Origin: Pedobacter jeongneungensis
GTDB taxonomy: Bacteria > Bacteroidota > Bacteroidia > Sphingobacteriales > Sphingobacteriaceae
Reading direction: 5' to 3'
Length of the DNA stretch: 64,000 nucleotides
Assembly: GCF_000633455.1 (NCBI RefSeq)
Contig: NZ_AYMG01000029.1
Location: 1-64,000, forward strand
Positions 36,598-45,359 of the stretch are shown in pieces. The translations under genes and the position numbers were made by a program. Position 1 is the stretch's first letter, and every line of letters starts with the position of its first letter. The notes beneath the pieces were generated by a model. It had not been told where the DNA came from, made no database searches, and saw nothing but the letters and a program-made list of their open reading frames with translations.

Positions 36598-38373
36598 TTA
36601 AACAGCCTTACATTTCTCTTTCAGCCATTCAGCTTCTTCTGCAGAGAGCAAAGGTTGAAGCTGATCAAAAACTGTCTGATTATACTGATTTAACCAGGCA
36701 AGCTGATGGGTTTCTAAAAGTGATTTGTTTATAATGGTGGTATCAATAAAACATAGGGTTAATGTTTCAAAAGCGAGGAAGTCGCCAAATTCAGTATGGC
36801 CATTAGGAATACATAAAACCAGGTTTTCTATTCGCACACCATGTTTTTCTGGGCGATAAATACCAGGTTCGATTGACGTTACCATACCTGGCTTAAAGGA
36901 AATATCTACATTAGCCGGACTAATGGTCTGAGGTCCTTCATGTACGTTTAGAAAAAAACCAATGCCGTGGCCAGTACCATGGCCGAAATTTATCGCGTAA
37001 TCCCAAAGGGGCTTTCTACAGATAGAATCGATCTGATAGCCATTTGTACCCGTTGGAAAGATTAATTTAGAACCTTCTATCAAACCTTTTAACACCAAGG
37101 TATAATCGTCTGACTGGCGTACTGTGCAATTGCCAATGGGTATTACCCTGGTAATATCTGTTGTGCCATAAAGGTATTGTCCTCCAGAATCGACCAGAAA
37201 CAAACCATCGCCAGTGATTTCCTGATCGCTCTCTGGCGTTACAGTATAGTGTGGCAGTGCGCCATTGGCATTATATCCTGAAATGGTATTAAAGCTTAAA
37301 CCTACAAAAGAAGCATTTTCAGCTCTAAATGCATCCAGTTTTTGCGCTGCAGACCATTCTGTAATTTTTTCCTTCCCTAAGTGTTCTTCCAACCATTTAA
37401 AGAATCGGGTTAAGGCTACACCATCATGTAACATGGCTTTTCGGATATGTTTGATTTCCGTTTCGTTTTTCAGGCTTTTTAAATGTGTACTCGGATTAAT
37501 TCCTGAAATTACTTTAGCTGCTTTAGGTAAAAGCTGATATAAGCCAAAGCATGTCCGTTTAGGATCAATAAAGACCACAGCATCTTCTGGCAGCGATGCC
37601 AGAGCATTGCCTGCTTCATGATAAGGATGTAAAACCACCCCTTGCTGATTTAAAGCCTCAACATCTGCTATTGAGAGTTTTTCTTTATCGATAAAAAGCT
37701 TTGTTTCGTTGGACGTAATTAAAGCAAAGCTTAAAGCAACAGGATTATAGTCTACATCTTTGCCGCGGAGGTTAAAAAGCCAGGCAATATCATCAAGAGA
37801 GGAAATAAAGTGATCATTGGCACCGTATGCAGCCAAGGCGGTTCTTACCTGAGTTATTTTAGATGAAACGCTCAGGCCAGCAGCTTCGGCATCAATTAAA
37901 AAAGCTTGTTCCATTGGCAGGGCTGCCCTATCTGACCATATTTCACTAACGAAATCTACATTAGTTACGGATATTTCGTGTTGCTGCAGGCTATTTTTTA
38001 GTGCTGTAGCCAATGTGACAGTAATTAACTGGTAATTGAAGCCCACCGTGGCACCTTTAGGCAAAGCTCCGGGCAACCAATCGATGTACTCAGGAGTATG
38101 TGGTATTTTTAATTTTACCAATTCGTAACCCGAACCGGTCAATTGTGCCTCTGCTTGCGTAAAATATCTAGAATCTGTCCAGAGACCTGCAAATTCCTGT
38201 GTGATAACCAGCGTTCCGGCCGAGCCTGTAAAACCGCAGGCAAATGGAATGGCCTTATAATGCGCCGGCAGATATTCGCTGATATGAGGATCTGCAGCGG
38301 TAATGATATAGGCATCTATATGCTGCCTGGCCATTAGCTTACGCAGGGCCTGTAATTTTTCTACATAGGTCAT
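36598..38373 (-). CDS. Aminopeptidase P family Xaa-Pro peptidase (long form), 591 residues
   Basis: A long-form aminopeptidase P like the eukaryotic XPNPEP1 type: two creatinase-like domains (about 1-300) before the catalytic M24 domain. Metal ligands are visible in FLVDSGGQYLYGTTDITR (two Asp), GHGTGHGIGFFLNVHEGP (His), VTSIEPGIYRPEKHGV (Glu) and RIENLVL (Glu). It removes the first residue before Pro from peptides and needs no export signal, which fits the cytoplasm. Two different aminopeptidase P genes within 5 kb, beside hydroxyproline catabolism, point to a proline-rich peptide diet. Confidence 0.93.
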   Translation of the reverse strand: MTYVEKLQALRKLMARQHIDAYIITAADPHISEYLPAHYKAIPFACGFTGSAGTLVITQEFAGLWTDSRYFTQAEAQLTGSGYELVKLKIPHTPEYIDWLPGALPKGATVGFNYQLITVTLATALKNSLQQHEISVTNVDFVSEIWSDRAALPMEQAFLIDAEAAGLSVSSKITQVRTALAAYGANDHFISSLDDIAWLFNLRGKDVDYNPVALSFALITSNETKLFIDKEKLSIADVEALNQQGVVLHPYHEAGNALASLPEDAVVFIDPKRTCFGLYQLLPKAAKVISGINPSTHLKSLKNETEIKHIRKAMLHDGVALTRFFKWLEEHLGKEKITEWSAAQKLDAFRAENASFVGLSFNTISGYNANGALPHYTVTPESDQEITGDGLFLVDSGGQYLYGTTDITRVIPIGNCTVRQSDDYTLVLKGLIEGSKLIFPTGTNGYQIDSICRKPLWDYAINFGHGTGHGIGFFLNVHEGPQTISPANVDISFKPGMVTSIEPGIYRPEKHGVRIENLVLCIPNGHTEFGDFLAFETLTLCFIDTTIINKSLLETHQLAWLNQYNQTVFDQLQPLLSAEEAEWLKEKCKAV

Positions 38374-38454
38374 ATTGACAAAGGATTGATATTGGCCAAA
38401 TTTAAATATTACGGGGGTATTAGCTATCTAAAACAGCTAAAAGTTTACTTAATA

Positions 38455-39984
38455 TTATTGTTTTTCTTTTTCCAGAACAGGGATTTCGAAACGCTTAATT
38501 AATGGTGTATGGTGTTCTTTTTTGGAAATGGCAACCATTCGCATAATGATGTCGGGATGAGCAGAAGCAACATCATTTTGTTCTTTTAGGTCGGTATTGA
38601 GGTTGTATAATGTCCATTTATCATTGCCTTTGATCATATCTAACCTTACTCCTTTCCAATTCCCGATGCGGATGGCCTGCTGTCCGCCGTATTCGGGATA
38701 TTCAAAGTAAAGGTAATCATGCTGCATCTGTTTTCCTTTGCTCAAAATGGTCGGTAAAATACTTAATCCATCAATCCCGGATGGTGTTTTTATCTTTAAA
38801 AGGTCGCAAAAGGTAGGCATTATATCCAAAGTTGAAGAGATCAGATCACTTGTTGATCCCTCTTTTACTTTACCGGGCCAGGATACGATGAAAGGCTCCC
38901 TGATTCCCCCTTCTCTCACAAAACCTTTACCCCAGCCATATTCGCCTTTAAAAGGGCCGTTGCTGTTAAAAAATACGGGATCAGTTCCTGCATTAAACGC
39001 AGTACCGTTATCTGCACAGAACATGATAATGGTATTATCGTAAACGCCTTCATCTTTGAGTTTTTTGATTAATTGCCCTACCTGCCGGTCGAGCAGTGTA
39101 ATCATGGCAGCATAAGTAGCACGTGGATAACGGCAAGGGAAATACGAGCCACCAGGAAATGGTTTTTCATCGCCAAACTTTTTATGGTAGTAATCAACCA
39201 GTTCTTTTGGTGCCTGTAAAGATACATGTGGCAAAGGACTGGCATAATATAAAAAGAAAGGGTTTTCTTTATTTTTCCCAATAAAATTTAATGCAGCTTT
39301 GATCAGAAAATCAGGCGCATAATCATTCTGCTGGTATTTTTCGTAGTTTTTTTCGTTTAAAGGGTCAAGATCAGCAGGAAATTTAACATCCGGATCAACA
39401 ATCTTATTATCAAGGGGAACCCGGTTTTCGTTCTCCCATAAATGCCCGCTGTAATAGGTATGATCCTGCCGCTGACAGATAAAACCATAAAAATAGTCAA
39501 AACCCTGGCGGTTGGGTACCCCAGCGGTCATCGGGCTTCCCAATCCCCATTTGCCCACCAATCCAGTGTTATAGCCTACCGTTTTTAATACTTTGGCAAT
39601 GGTGATGGTAGAGTCAGGTATGGGGTACTGTCCTTCGAGAAAAGGATTTGCCTCCATTGCCTTAAAGTTCCATACTTCCCCACGTTCGCCCCACTCGTGG
39701 TTACCGCGGATAAATGCTTTTCCAGAGTTGATACCTGTCATCAATCCATATCTTGAAGGTGCACAAACCGGATAGGCATAATGCTGCGTAAAACGCATGC
39801 CACGTTTGGCAAGTTCATCTAAATTAGGGGTTTCTATTTTCTGCTGCCCATAACTGCCCAGTTCACCGTAGCCTAAATCATCGGCCAGGATGTACACAAT
39901 ATTGGGTTTGGATTTTGATCTTTGAGCATAAGCACTGATCGTTAATATACTAATCAGCACCACTATCGAAATTCTATTCATCAT
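38455..39984 (-). CDS. Secreted type I sulfatase (arylsulfatase family)
   Basis: A 509-residue exported sulfatase (signal peptide to about residue 20, ISAYAQ). The formylglycine motif is C74 in PVCAPSRYG, with metal residues D35-D36 in YILADDLGYG and the later FCADNGTAFN. C-type maturation requires an anaerobic SME or FGE enzyme, which is not encoded in this window. It cleaves sulfate esters, so it can release inorganic sulfate from sulfated glycans or aromatics. It follows TlpA in the same direction, but a hairpin and 176 bp separate them, so it may be an independent transcript. Confidence 0.93.
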   Translation of the reverse strand: MMNRISIVVLISILTISAYAQRSKSKPNIVYILADDLGYGELGSYGQQKIETPNLDELAKRGMRFTQHYAYPVCAPSRYGLMTGINSGKAFIRGNHEWGERGEVWNFKAMEANPFLEGQYPIPDSTITIAKVLKTVGYNTGLVGKWGLGSPMTAGVPNRQGFDYFYGFICQRQDHTYYSGHLWENENRVPLDNKIVDPDVKFPADLDPLNEKNYEKYQQNDYAPDFLIKAALNFIGKNKENPFFLYYASPLPHVSLQAPKELVDYYHKKFGDEKPFPGGSYFPCRYPRATYAAMITLLDRQVGQLIKKLKDEGVYDNTIIMFCADNGTAFNAGTDPVFFNSNGPFKGEYGWGKGFVREGGIREPFIVSWPGKVKEGSTSDLISSTLDIMPTFCDLLKIKTPSGIDGLSILPTILSKGKQMQHDYLYFEYPEYGGQQAIRIGNWKGVRLDMIKGNDKWTLYNLNTDLKEQNDVASAHPDIIMRMVAISKKEHHTPLIKRFEIPVLEKEKQ

Positions 39985-40100
39985 ATATTAAACCTGTAGA
40001 ATATTTATAGGATACAATATATTGATAAGCATGATTTCATGTTTAATTTTTCACTGCACAAACGTTTGCATAAAACGTGAATGGGCTGCATATTAATAGA

Positions 40101-40131
40101 AACAGGCCCAATTTTAATTACTGAGCCTGTT
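40101..40131 (-). terminator. Hairpin between the TlpA and sulfatase genes
   Basis: AACAGGC (40101-40107) pairs with GCCTGTT (40125-40131). On the minus strand the second arm runs into TTTCTATT. It lies 30 bp past the TlpA stop codon and could end the SAM-regulated transcript before the sulfatase gene. Confidence 0.5.
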
Positions 40132-40160
40132 CATATATCGAAAACATTATAATCAGCACA

Positions 40161-40718
40161 TTATCTGCTTGTTTTCTGACTTAATTCTTTTACATTTTTA
40201 ACCAGGAGACTAAATTCTTCTTTATCGTACAGGCGGGTTAAAAACCTGATGTAGCCATCCCTGTCTATCACTACATTACGGGTAACGCCAGCCTTTTTAT
40301 CCGCAAATTTCTGAAAGATTTTAGCTCCGGGATCAAGCGCAAGCGGATAACTGATGTTCATGTCTTTATGAAATTTTTGCACCACATCAAGCGGTTCATC
40401 CCGGTCAACACCAATCAGCACCACATCTTTGTCTTTGTAAGCCTGCCAGATATCCTTTTCTAAATAAGGCATTTCTTCGCGGCAAACCTTACACCAGGCT
40501 GCAGTAAATTGCAAAATCACGATTTTACCTTTTAGCTCTTTTAAAGTGGTTTTCTTTCCATCATTGAGTACGAGTTCAAAATCATCAGGCGCTTTATCGC
40601 CAACTTTTACCAGATAGCCCCTGCTATCGGCATTAGGGTTTTCGAATTTCTGCTGTTGTGCAAACGCGCCAAGGCTAAGCAAAACTGCGACTAAGGTTAA
40701 TAGTTTCATTTTCATCAT
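40161..40718 (-). CDS. TlpA-like thioredoxin-fold protein
   Basis: A 185-residue exported protein with a signal peptide (to about residue 20, GAFAQ) and a thioredoxin/AhpC-TSA fold. The redox motif is WCKVC with C76 and C79, preceded by KIVILQFTAAW; the cis-Pro segment follows later. It works in the periplasm in thiol-disulfide exchange or reduction. It lies 70 bp downstream of the SusD-like gene, so it is probably the last gene of the riboswitch-controlled operon. A redox role there is inference. Such proteins commonly follow SusCD units. Confidence 0.88.
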   Translation of the reverse strand: MMKMKLLTLVAVLLSLGAFAQQQKFENPNADSRGYLVKVGDKAPDDFELVLNDGKKTTLKELKGKIVILQFTAAWCKVCREEMPYLEKDIWQAYKDKDVVLIGVDRDEPLDVVQKFHKDMNISYPLALDPGAKIFQKFADKKAGVTRNVVIDRDGYIRFLTRLYDKEEFSLLVKNVKELSQKTSR

Positions 40719-40788
40719 CTTGTTTTTTAAAGGGTAATTATAAATTGTTCAACTGGTTAATTATTTAAATCGGTTAACGGTAAGTTTT

Positions 40789-42321
40789 TTATTTTTCTGC
40801 TGCTTTCCAACCTTCATCAGCGGCGGTAGCTACCTCGCCGTATTTTCCTTTTTCTCCGAAATAAGCATTACCGCCAAAAGTATAAACAGGCTGTTTCACC
40901 AGGTCGAGCTGCAGCTGAGGTAAAGGATATTCGGTTGGGGTACCACCCACCAGCAAATTGTTCCTGCGCATAAAAGTGAATGGTAAAAATGCGCCACCTG
41001 CACCATCAATCTCGATGGCATATTCGTAGTGAAGCTGTTTTCTTAAATCGGCCTGGTTGGCTGCAACATCAGGAAGGGTGCCAATTGCTTTTCGGGCCGC
41101 AGCCGGATCATTGAGCAAAGCAGCAGCCCCGGCATAATCTTTTAACCAGAATTTAGATTCTGCTTTTAATAACCTAATTTCTTCGGCTAAGAAATAAGGA
41201 TTAACCGCTCCGGGCGAGTTGAGGGTATTGGCCGTATTGTACCACCTTTTCCTGTACCAGTTGGTAAAAAGGCCACGTCCACGCGATTCGATAAATATCC
41301 CGAAACTAGTGGTGTAGCCGAAGTAACTGTCGAAACGTTTATCATTGCTACTGATGTTTGGTAATATTCCGGTTAAGGGATAAAATTTAGGCGTATTTCC
41401 GGTTTTATCTGCTAAACAGGCAATTTTCACATCGGGCGGCAACCAGCCAGAACCATCTGAATTGCGCTGTACCAGATTAGTCAATAATTGATTGTAATAG
41501 CCTCCCGTTACCGTGGTAATTACAAAATCGCTGGTAAAACCTTTTTCGGCATAAGCCAGTACTTTATTCCACTGCGCATCGCCGATTTTTTCAGCTTCAG
41601 CTTTATCACGTGCTTCTGAAGACAAAATTCTGGCAGCCATCGAGTTGGCTAGCTTAATAAAATCTGATTTACTAAATGATTTCCCACTCAAAAAATCGAA
41701 CTTAAACTGGCTGTTTGCTTCGGCCAATGCGATAGATTTATCAATCAGCTTAATTCCGTTAGCAATTAAGGCCTTGTAAGAATCCGGAAAATCTTTGGTA
41801 CTTAAATTCACGTCATCTACAATAATGCCACGGTCGAAAATAACGCCTAAATAGCCCTGTGCTATTCCTTTAGCATAATAGGCAGCCACCAGGCAGTCTT
41901 GTGTGCGGTCGTTACCCTGTGTATCGTAAATCTTTTTTCCCTGCTTTTCAATAATATCCAGTGCCAGGGTAGCATCTAAATTGGCCTGATAAAAGTTGTT
42001 GTAAAAAGTATTCCAGGTAACTGCACCGCGGTACGATGTATTGTTGTTGAGCCTTAAGCGTGGTTCGTTGGCGAAATCCCACCAGGAAGAGTTTCCATTG
42101 GTATTGGTGGTTTGGTCAGCCAAAAGGCTAAAATGTGTTCCTGATGCACTTGTGCTCGTGCTGAAAACGGTTTGTACGCTGCTTGTGGTTAATTTCAGCC
42201 CCAGGTCTTTGATCTGATCGATGGCCTCCTGATTGGTTAAAGTGGTAGGATTATCAAAATCAGTTTTTTTGCAGGCACTAAGGCTTAGTGCAATTAATGA
42301 TAAGTATAATAGATTTTTCAT
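40789..42321 (-). CDS. SusD-like lipoprotein of the SAM-riboswitch operon
   Basis: A 510-residue surface lipoprotein (lipobox LSLSAC, Cys at residue 17). It is a divergent SusD: the helical region includes DCLVAAYYAKGIAQGYLGVI and the RLLKAESKFWLKDYAGAAAL segment near the C-terminus, and the protein ends without the typical ERxxEF..E..R..DL run. It pairs with the SusC gene 11 bp upstream. Peptide rather than glycan ligands are suggested by the M28 peptidase at the head of the operon. Confidence 0.88.
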   Translation of the reverse strand: MKNLLYLSLIALSLSACKKTDFDNPTTLTNQEAIDQIKDLGLKLTTSSVQTVFSTSTSASGTHFSLLADQTTNTNGNSSWWDFANEPRLRLNNNTSYRGAVTWNTFYNNFYQANLDATLALDIIEKQGKKIYDTQGNDRTQDCLVAAYYAKGIAQGYLGVIFDRGIIVDDVNLSTKDFPDSYKALIANGIKLIDKSIALAEANSQFKFDFLSGKSFSKSDFIKLANSMAARILSSEARDKAEAEKIGDAQWNKVLAYAEKGFTSDFVITTVTGGYYNQLLTNLVQRNSDGSGWLPPDVKIACLADKTGNTPKFYPLTGILPNISSNDKRFDSYFGYTTSFGIFIESRGRGLFTNWYRKRWYNTANTLNSPGAVNPYFLAEEIRLLKAESKFWLKDYAGAAALLNDPAAARKAIGTLPDVAANQADLRKQLHYEYAIEIDGAGGAFLPFTFMRRNNLLVGGTPTEYPLPQLQLDLVKQPVYTFGGNAYFGEKGKYGEVATAADEGWKAAEK

Positions 42322-42332
42322 TTTTCTGTTCG

Positions 42333-45300
42333 TTAAAAGTTTAGCGTAAGTTTTGCGCTGTAAATGCGGTAAGTTGGGTAATCATAAAAATCCTGGTTTC
42401 CTTCCGGGGTTACTCCGGTAAAGGAGGTCCAGGTGTATAAATTACGACCAACAAGTGCCAGCCTGGCGTTGCTTAAAACACGGTTGATCCCGAGGGACTT
42501 TAGCGGTAATTTGTAACTTAAAGAAACTTCTCTCAGCGAGACATAACTGCTGTTCTGCAACCAGTAATCGGTAGTTTGCTGCGCGTTAAATACTGCTGTG
42601 GTAAAAGCAAGCGGTAAACCGGCCTGTGCAACCTGATCAGAAAACGGCGAACGGTACTGATAAGTAAGGTACTGCTGGGTTTCGTTATACTTCTGTCCAC
42701 CCTGTTTCCAGTCTAAAACGGCATAAACAGACAATGGACCGATGTTAAAGGTATTTGAAAACCCCACAATAAAATCAGGTTGTGCATCGCCAATAATTTT
42801 CGAATTGCCCGTTGCTGCATTTTGATATAATAATGGTGCTTCAGCTGCTGTACCCAATTGGCTTTTTAACACCACAAAACCCAATTGATTCAGGGTAAAA
42901 TCGCTTGGTTTATAAATTCCTCCTGCCGCATTGGTTACTATGCCCTGTGCATTGGTTTCCAATTGATCGAGACCAGTAAGCACGCTATAACCATAAAAAG
43001 CAAAAGGACTTACCCCGGGTGCTTTTCTGAAATCGCCGTCTGTAAATTCGGGTACATCACCCAATGAAGTGATTTTGCTTCTGATTCTGCTAAAAGTAAT
43101 ACCTGTATTCCAGGTAAAGGCATTTTTACTGATTACGTTGCCGTTGATTTCGAGTTCGAGTGAATTCGATTTAACAGCGCCTAAATTGCCGTAAATCCTT
43201 GCCGACCCTGTAGTTGGAGGAAAAGCGGGAACAAGGATAAAATCGTTTATACTTTTAGAAAAAGCATAATTGGCCTGCACATTAATGCGTTTAAACAGCT
43301 GTGCGTCAAAACCAAATTCAAGTTCGGAGGTAATGGCCCTTTTCAGGTCCGTATTTTCTCGCTGGTTATAACTTACACCGCCAGAGCTGGATAGAGAAAC
43401 CTGACTATCCTTAGCGCCAAAAGGAGGCAAACTTCCGGCTTTACCATAGGCTACCCTTAATTTCAATTCGTTGATGATGCCCAGTTTTACATCTTCGGTT
43501 AAACGGTACGCCGTTGATACCCTTGGGAAAAAGGCCGTACCTACATCAGCACCAAACCTCGAACTGTTATCCAGCCTGCCCAGTACATCTACAAAAATCT
43601 TTTCTTTCCAGGCCGCCTTTAAGTTTAAAAAGTAGCCATAGTTAACCGTTTGTTCCCAGCTGGAACCGATACTTCTGCTATCGGCCGATGCCGCAGCAAG
43701 ACTTTTAACCGGAGCACTCAGGTTATAACCCGAAGCAGATAACGAAGTAACCCTGTTTTCTTCGTACACCGCTTTTAAGGTGGCACCGAAATCGAAATCG
43801 TTAAACTTATTGTTGTAATTTAACTGGGCCTGTCCGTTTTTAGAAGTTGTTTTTGAAGTGCTTTCGCCATAATAGCCGTTGTTCCGGGTAATATCTGCAG
43901 AGATGGTCTGAAACCCGATCGGGTAATAATCGGTTTCACTATAATTTTCGTTCTGTAGCGAAGTGTAGACCTCGGCATTCAATTTATCAGTGAACTGATA
44001 TTTCACCTTTAAACCAGCAAGTAAGTTGTCGCTGTTATTATCATATTCACGGTAACTCAATTGATAAAAAGGGTTGTTCACATTGAAATTCTGGATGTCA
44101 AAACCATAGGGTTTAAAGGCATATTTGCCGGAAGCATCACGTTCCTGCAGGTTGATAAAAGGCTCGTAAAGTGAGGTGGCATATAATAACGAGCCACTAC
44201 CGCTTGATGAAATGGAAGAAGATGGGGTTTGATTATTAAAATATTGCAGGCTAAGGTTAACTTCTAAGTTTTTAACCGGTTTATAACCGAAATTGAATAA
44301 GGCCGTCTGCCTTTTATCGGCTCCAACAGGTTCCGCTACCCCACCTTTGTATTGATTTTGAAAGGAAGCATACAAGGTATATTTATCACCTGCAGTTGAT
44401 GCAGAGACAAAATTTGTAAAATAAGGGTTGTTGTTAAGCATATTCGCCACGTTATCGTACACATTTTGGTATGGATGCAGGTTGAGCGAATAACCGTTCT
44501 GTTGTACATCGATGGTTCTGGCATTGCCGTTAAGTATAAAAGATCCATCGGCATTCACTTTAAAATGATGGAATTGCGAGGTAGGCGGTGTATTTTGTAC
44601 GTTACTGAATCCAAACTCATTATCCACGATAATATTCACCTTTCCGTTGCCTTTTCCTTTTTTGGTGAGTACCTGAATAATTCCGCCTTCTCCCCTGGTA
44701 CCATAAAGTGCAGAAGCTGCAGCTCCTTTAACCACTTCGATAGACTCAATGTCCTGCGGATTTAAATCAGATAAGCTTAACGCCGTCACAAAACCATCTA
44801 TTACCAGAAGCGGAGCAATATTGCCGGATACTGATTTAGCCCCGCGCAGGTAAACCGTAGCGCCGGAATTACCTGAAGATTGACTGATCTGGATCCCCGC
44901 AACTTTACCCCTCAGGGTTTGAGAAGCATCAGTTGCCGGAACGGTATTGATCTGGTCATTATTTACCTTAGTTAAGGCAAAAGTTAGTTTTTTACGACTG
45001 GTTCCTTCAGCTACACCAGTAACCACCACATCAGATAGCAAATGAATGTCCTCTTTTAGCTCCACATTAATCTCCGATTGGTTATTAATGGCTAGCACCT
45101 GTTCGGTATAACCCTGAAAATGAATAATGATACTATCTGCTTTTTGAGAAAAAGTGAGGTTAAATTCGCCTTTATTATTCGTACTGGTGCCAATTTTAGT
45201 GCCTTTTAATTTGATGGCGGCACCTGCCAGGGGCTGTTTATCTTTACTGTCGGTAATTTTACCGCGAAGGGTATTTTGCGCAAAAGCCTGCAAACTGCTG

Positions 45301-45344
45301 AGTAAAATAAAGCAGACTATTAAAGAGGTAAAAAATAGTTTCAT
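42333..45344 (-). CDS. SusC/RagA-like TonB-dependent transporter of the SAM-riboswitch operon
   Basis: A 1003-residue outer-membrane transporter. Order: signal peptide (to about 23), carboxypeptidase-regulatory-like domain (TLRGKITDSKDKQPLAGAAI, residues about 25-105), plug (LLSDVVVTGVAEGTSRKK and YGTRGEGGIIQVLTKKGKGN), barrel, C-terminal YRIYSAKLTLNF. The plug motif reads GEGGIIQV in place of the usual GANGVVLI. It lies 15 bp after the M28 peptidase gene and 11 bp before the SusD-like gene. Together they would take up the products of the peptidase or its substrates. Confidence 0.93.
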   Translation of the reverse strand: MKLFFTSLIVCFILLSSLQAFAQNTLRGKITDSKDKQPLAGAAIKLKGTKIGTSTNNKGEFNLTFSQKADSIIIHFQGYTEQVLAINNQSEINVELKEDIHLLSDVVVTGVAEGTSRKKLTFALTKVNNDQINTVPATDASQTLRGKVAGIQISQSSGNSGATVYLRGAKSVSGNIAPLLVIDGFVTALSLSDLNPQDIESIEVVKGAAASALYGTRGEGGIIQVLTKKGKGNGKVNIIVDNEFGFSNVQNTPPTSQFHHFKVNADGSFILNGNARTIDVQQNGYSLNLHPYQNVYDNVANMLNNNPYFTNFVSASTAGDKYTLYASFQNQYKGGVAEPVGADKRQTALFNFGYKPVKNLEVNLSLQYFNNQTPSSSISSSGSGSLLYATSLYEPFINLQERDASGKYAFKPYGFDIQNFNVNNPFYQLSYREYDNNSDNLLAGLKVKYQFTDKLNAEVYTSLQNENYSETDYYPIGFQTISADITRNNGYYGESTSKTTSKNGQAQLNYNNKFNDFDFGATLKAVYEENRVTSLSASGYNLSAPVKSLAAASADSRSIGSSWEQTVNYGYFLNLKAAWKEKIFVDVLGRLDNSSRFGADVGTAFFPRVSTAYRLTEDVKLGIINELKLRVAYGKAGSLPPFGAKDSQVSLSSSGGVSYNQRENTDLKRAITSELEFGFDAQLFKRINVQANYAFSKSINDFILVPAFPPTTGSARIYGNLGAVKSNSLELEINGNVISKNAFTWNTGITFSRIRSKITSLGDVPEFTDGDFRKAPGVSPFAFYGYSVLTGLDQLETNAQGIVTNAAGGIYKPSDFTLNQLGFVVLKSQLGTAAEAPLLYQNAATGNSKIIGDAQPDFIVGFSNTFNIGPLSVYAVLDWKQGGQKYNETQQYLTYQYRSPFSDQVAQAGLPLAFTTAVFNAQQTTDYWLQNSSYVSLREVSLSYKLPLKSLGINRVLSNARLALVGRNLYTWTSFTGVTPEGNQDFYDYPTYRIYSAKLTLNF

Positions 45345-45359
45345 GGTTTGGGATAATAT

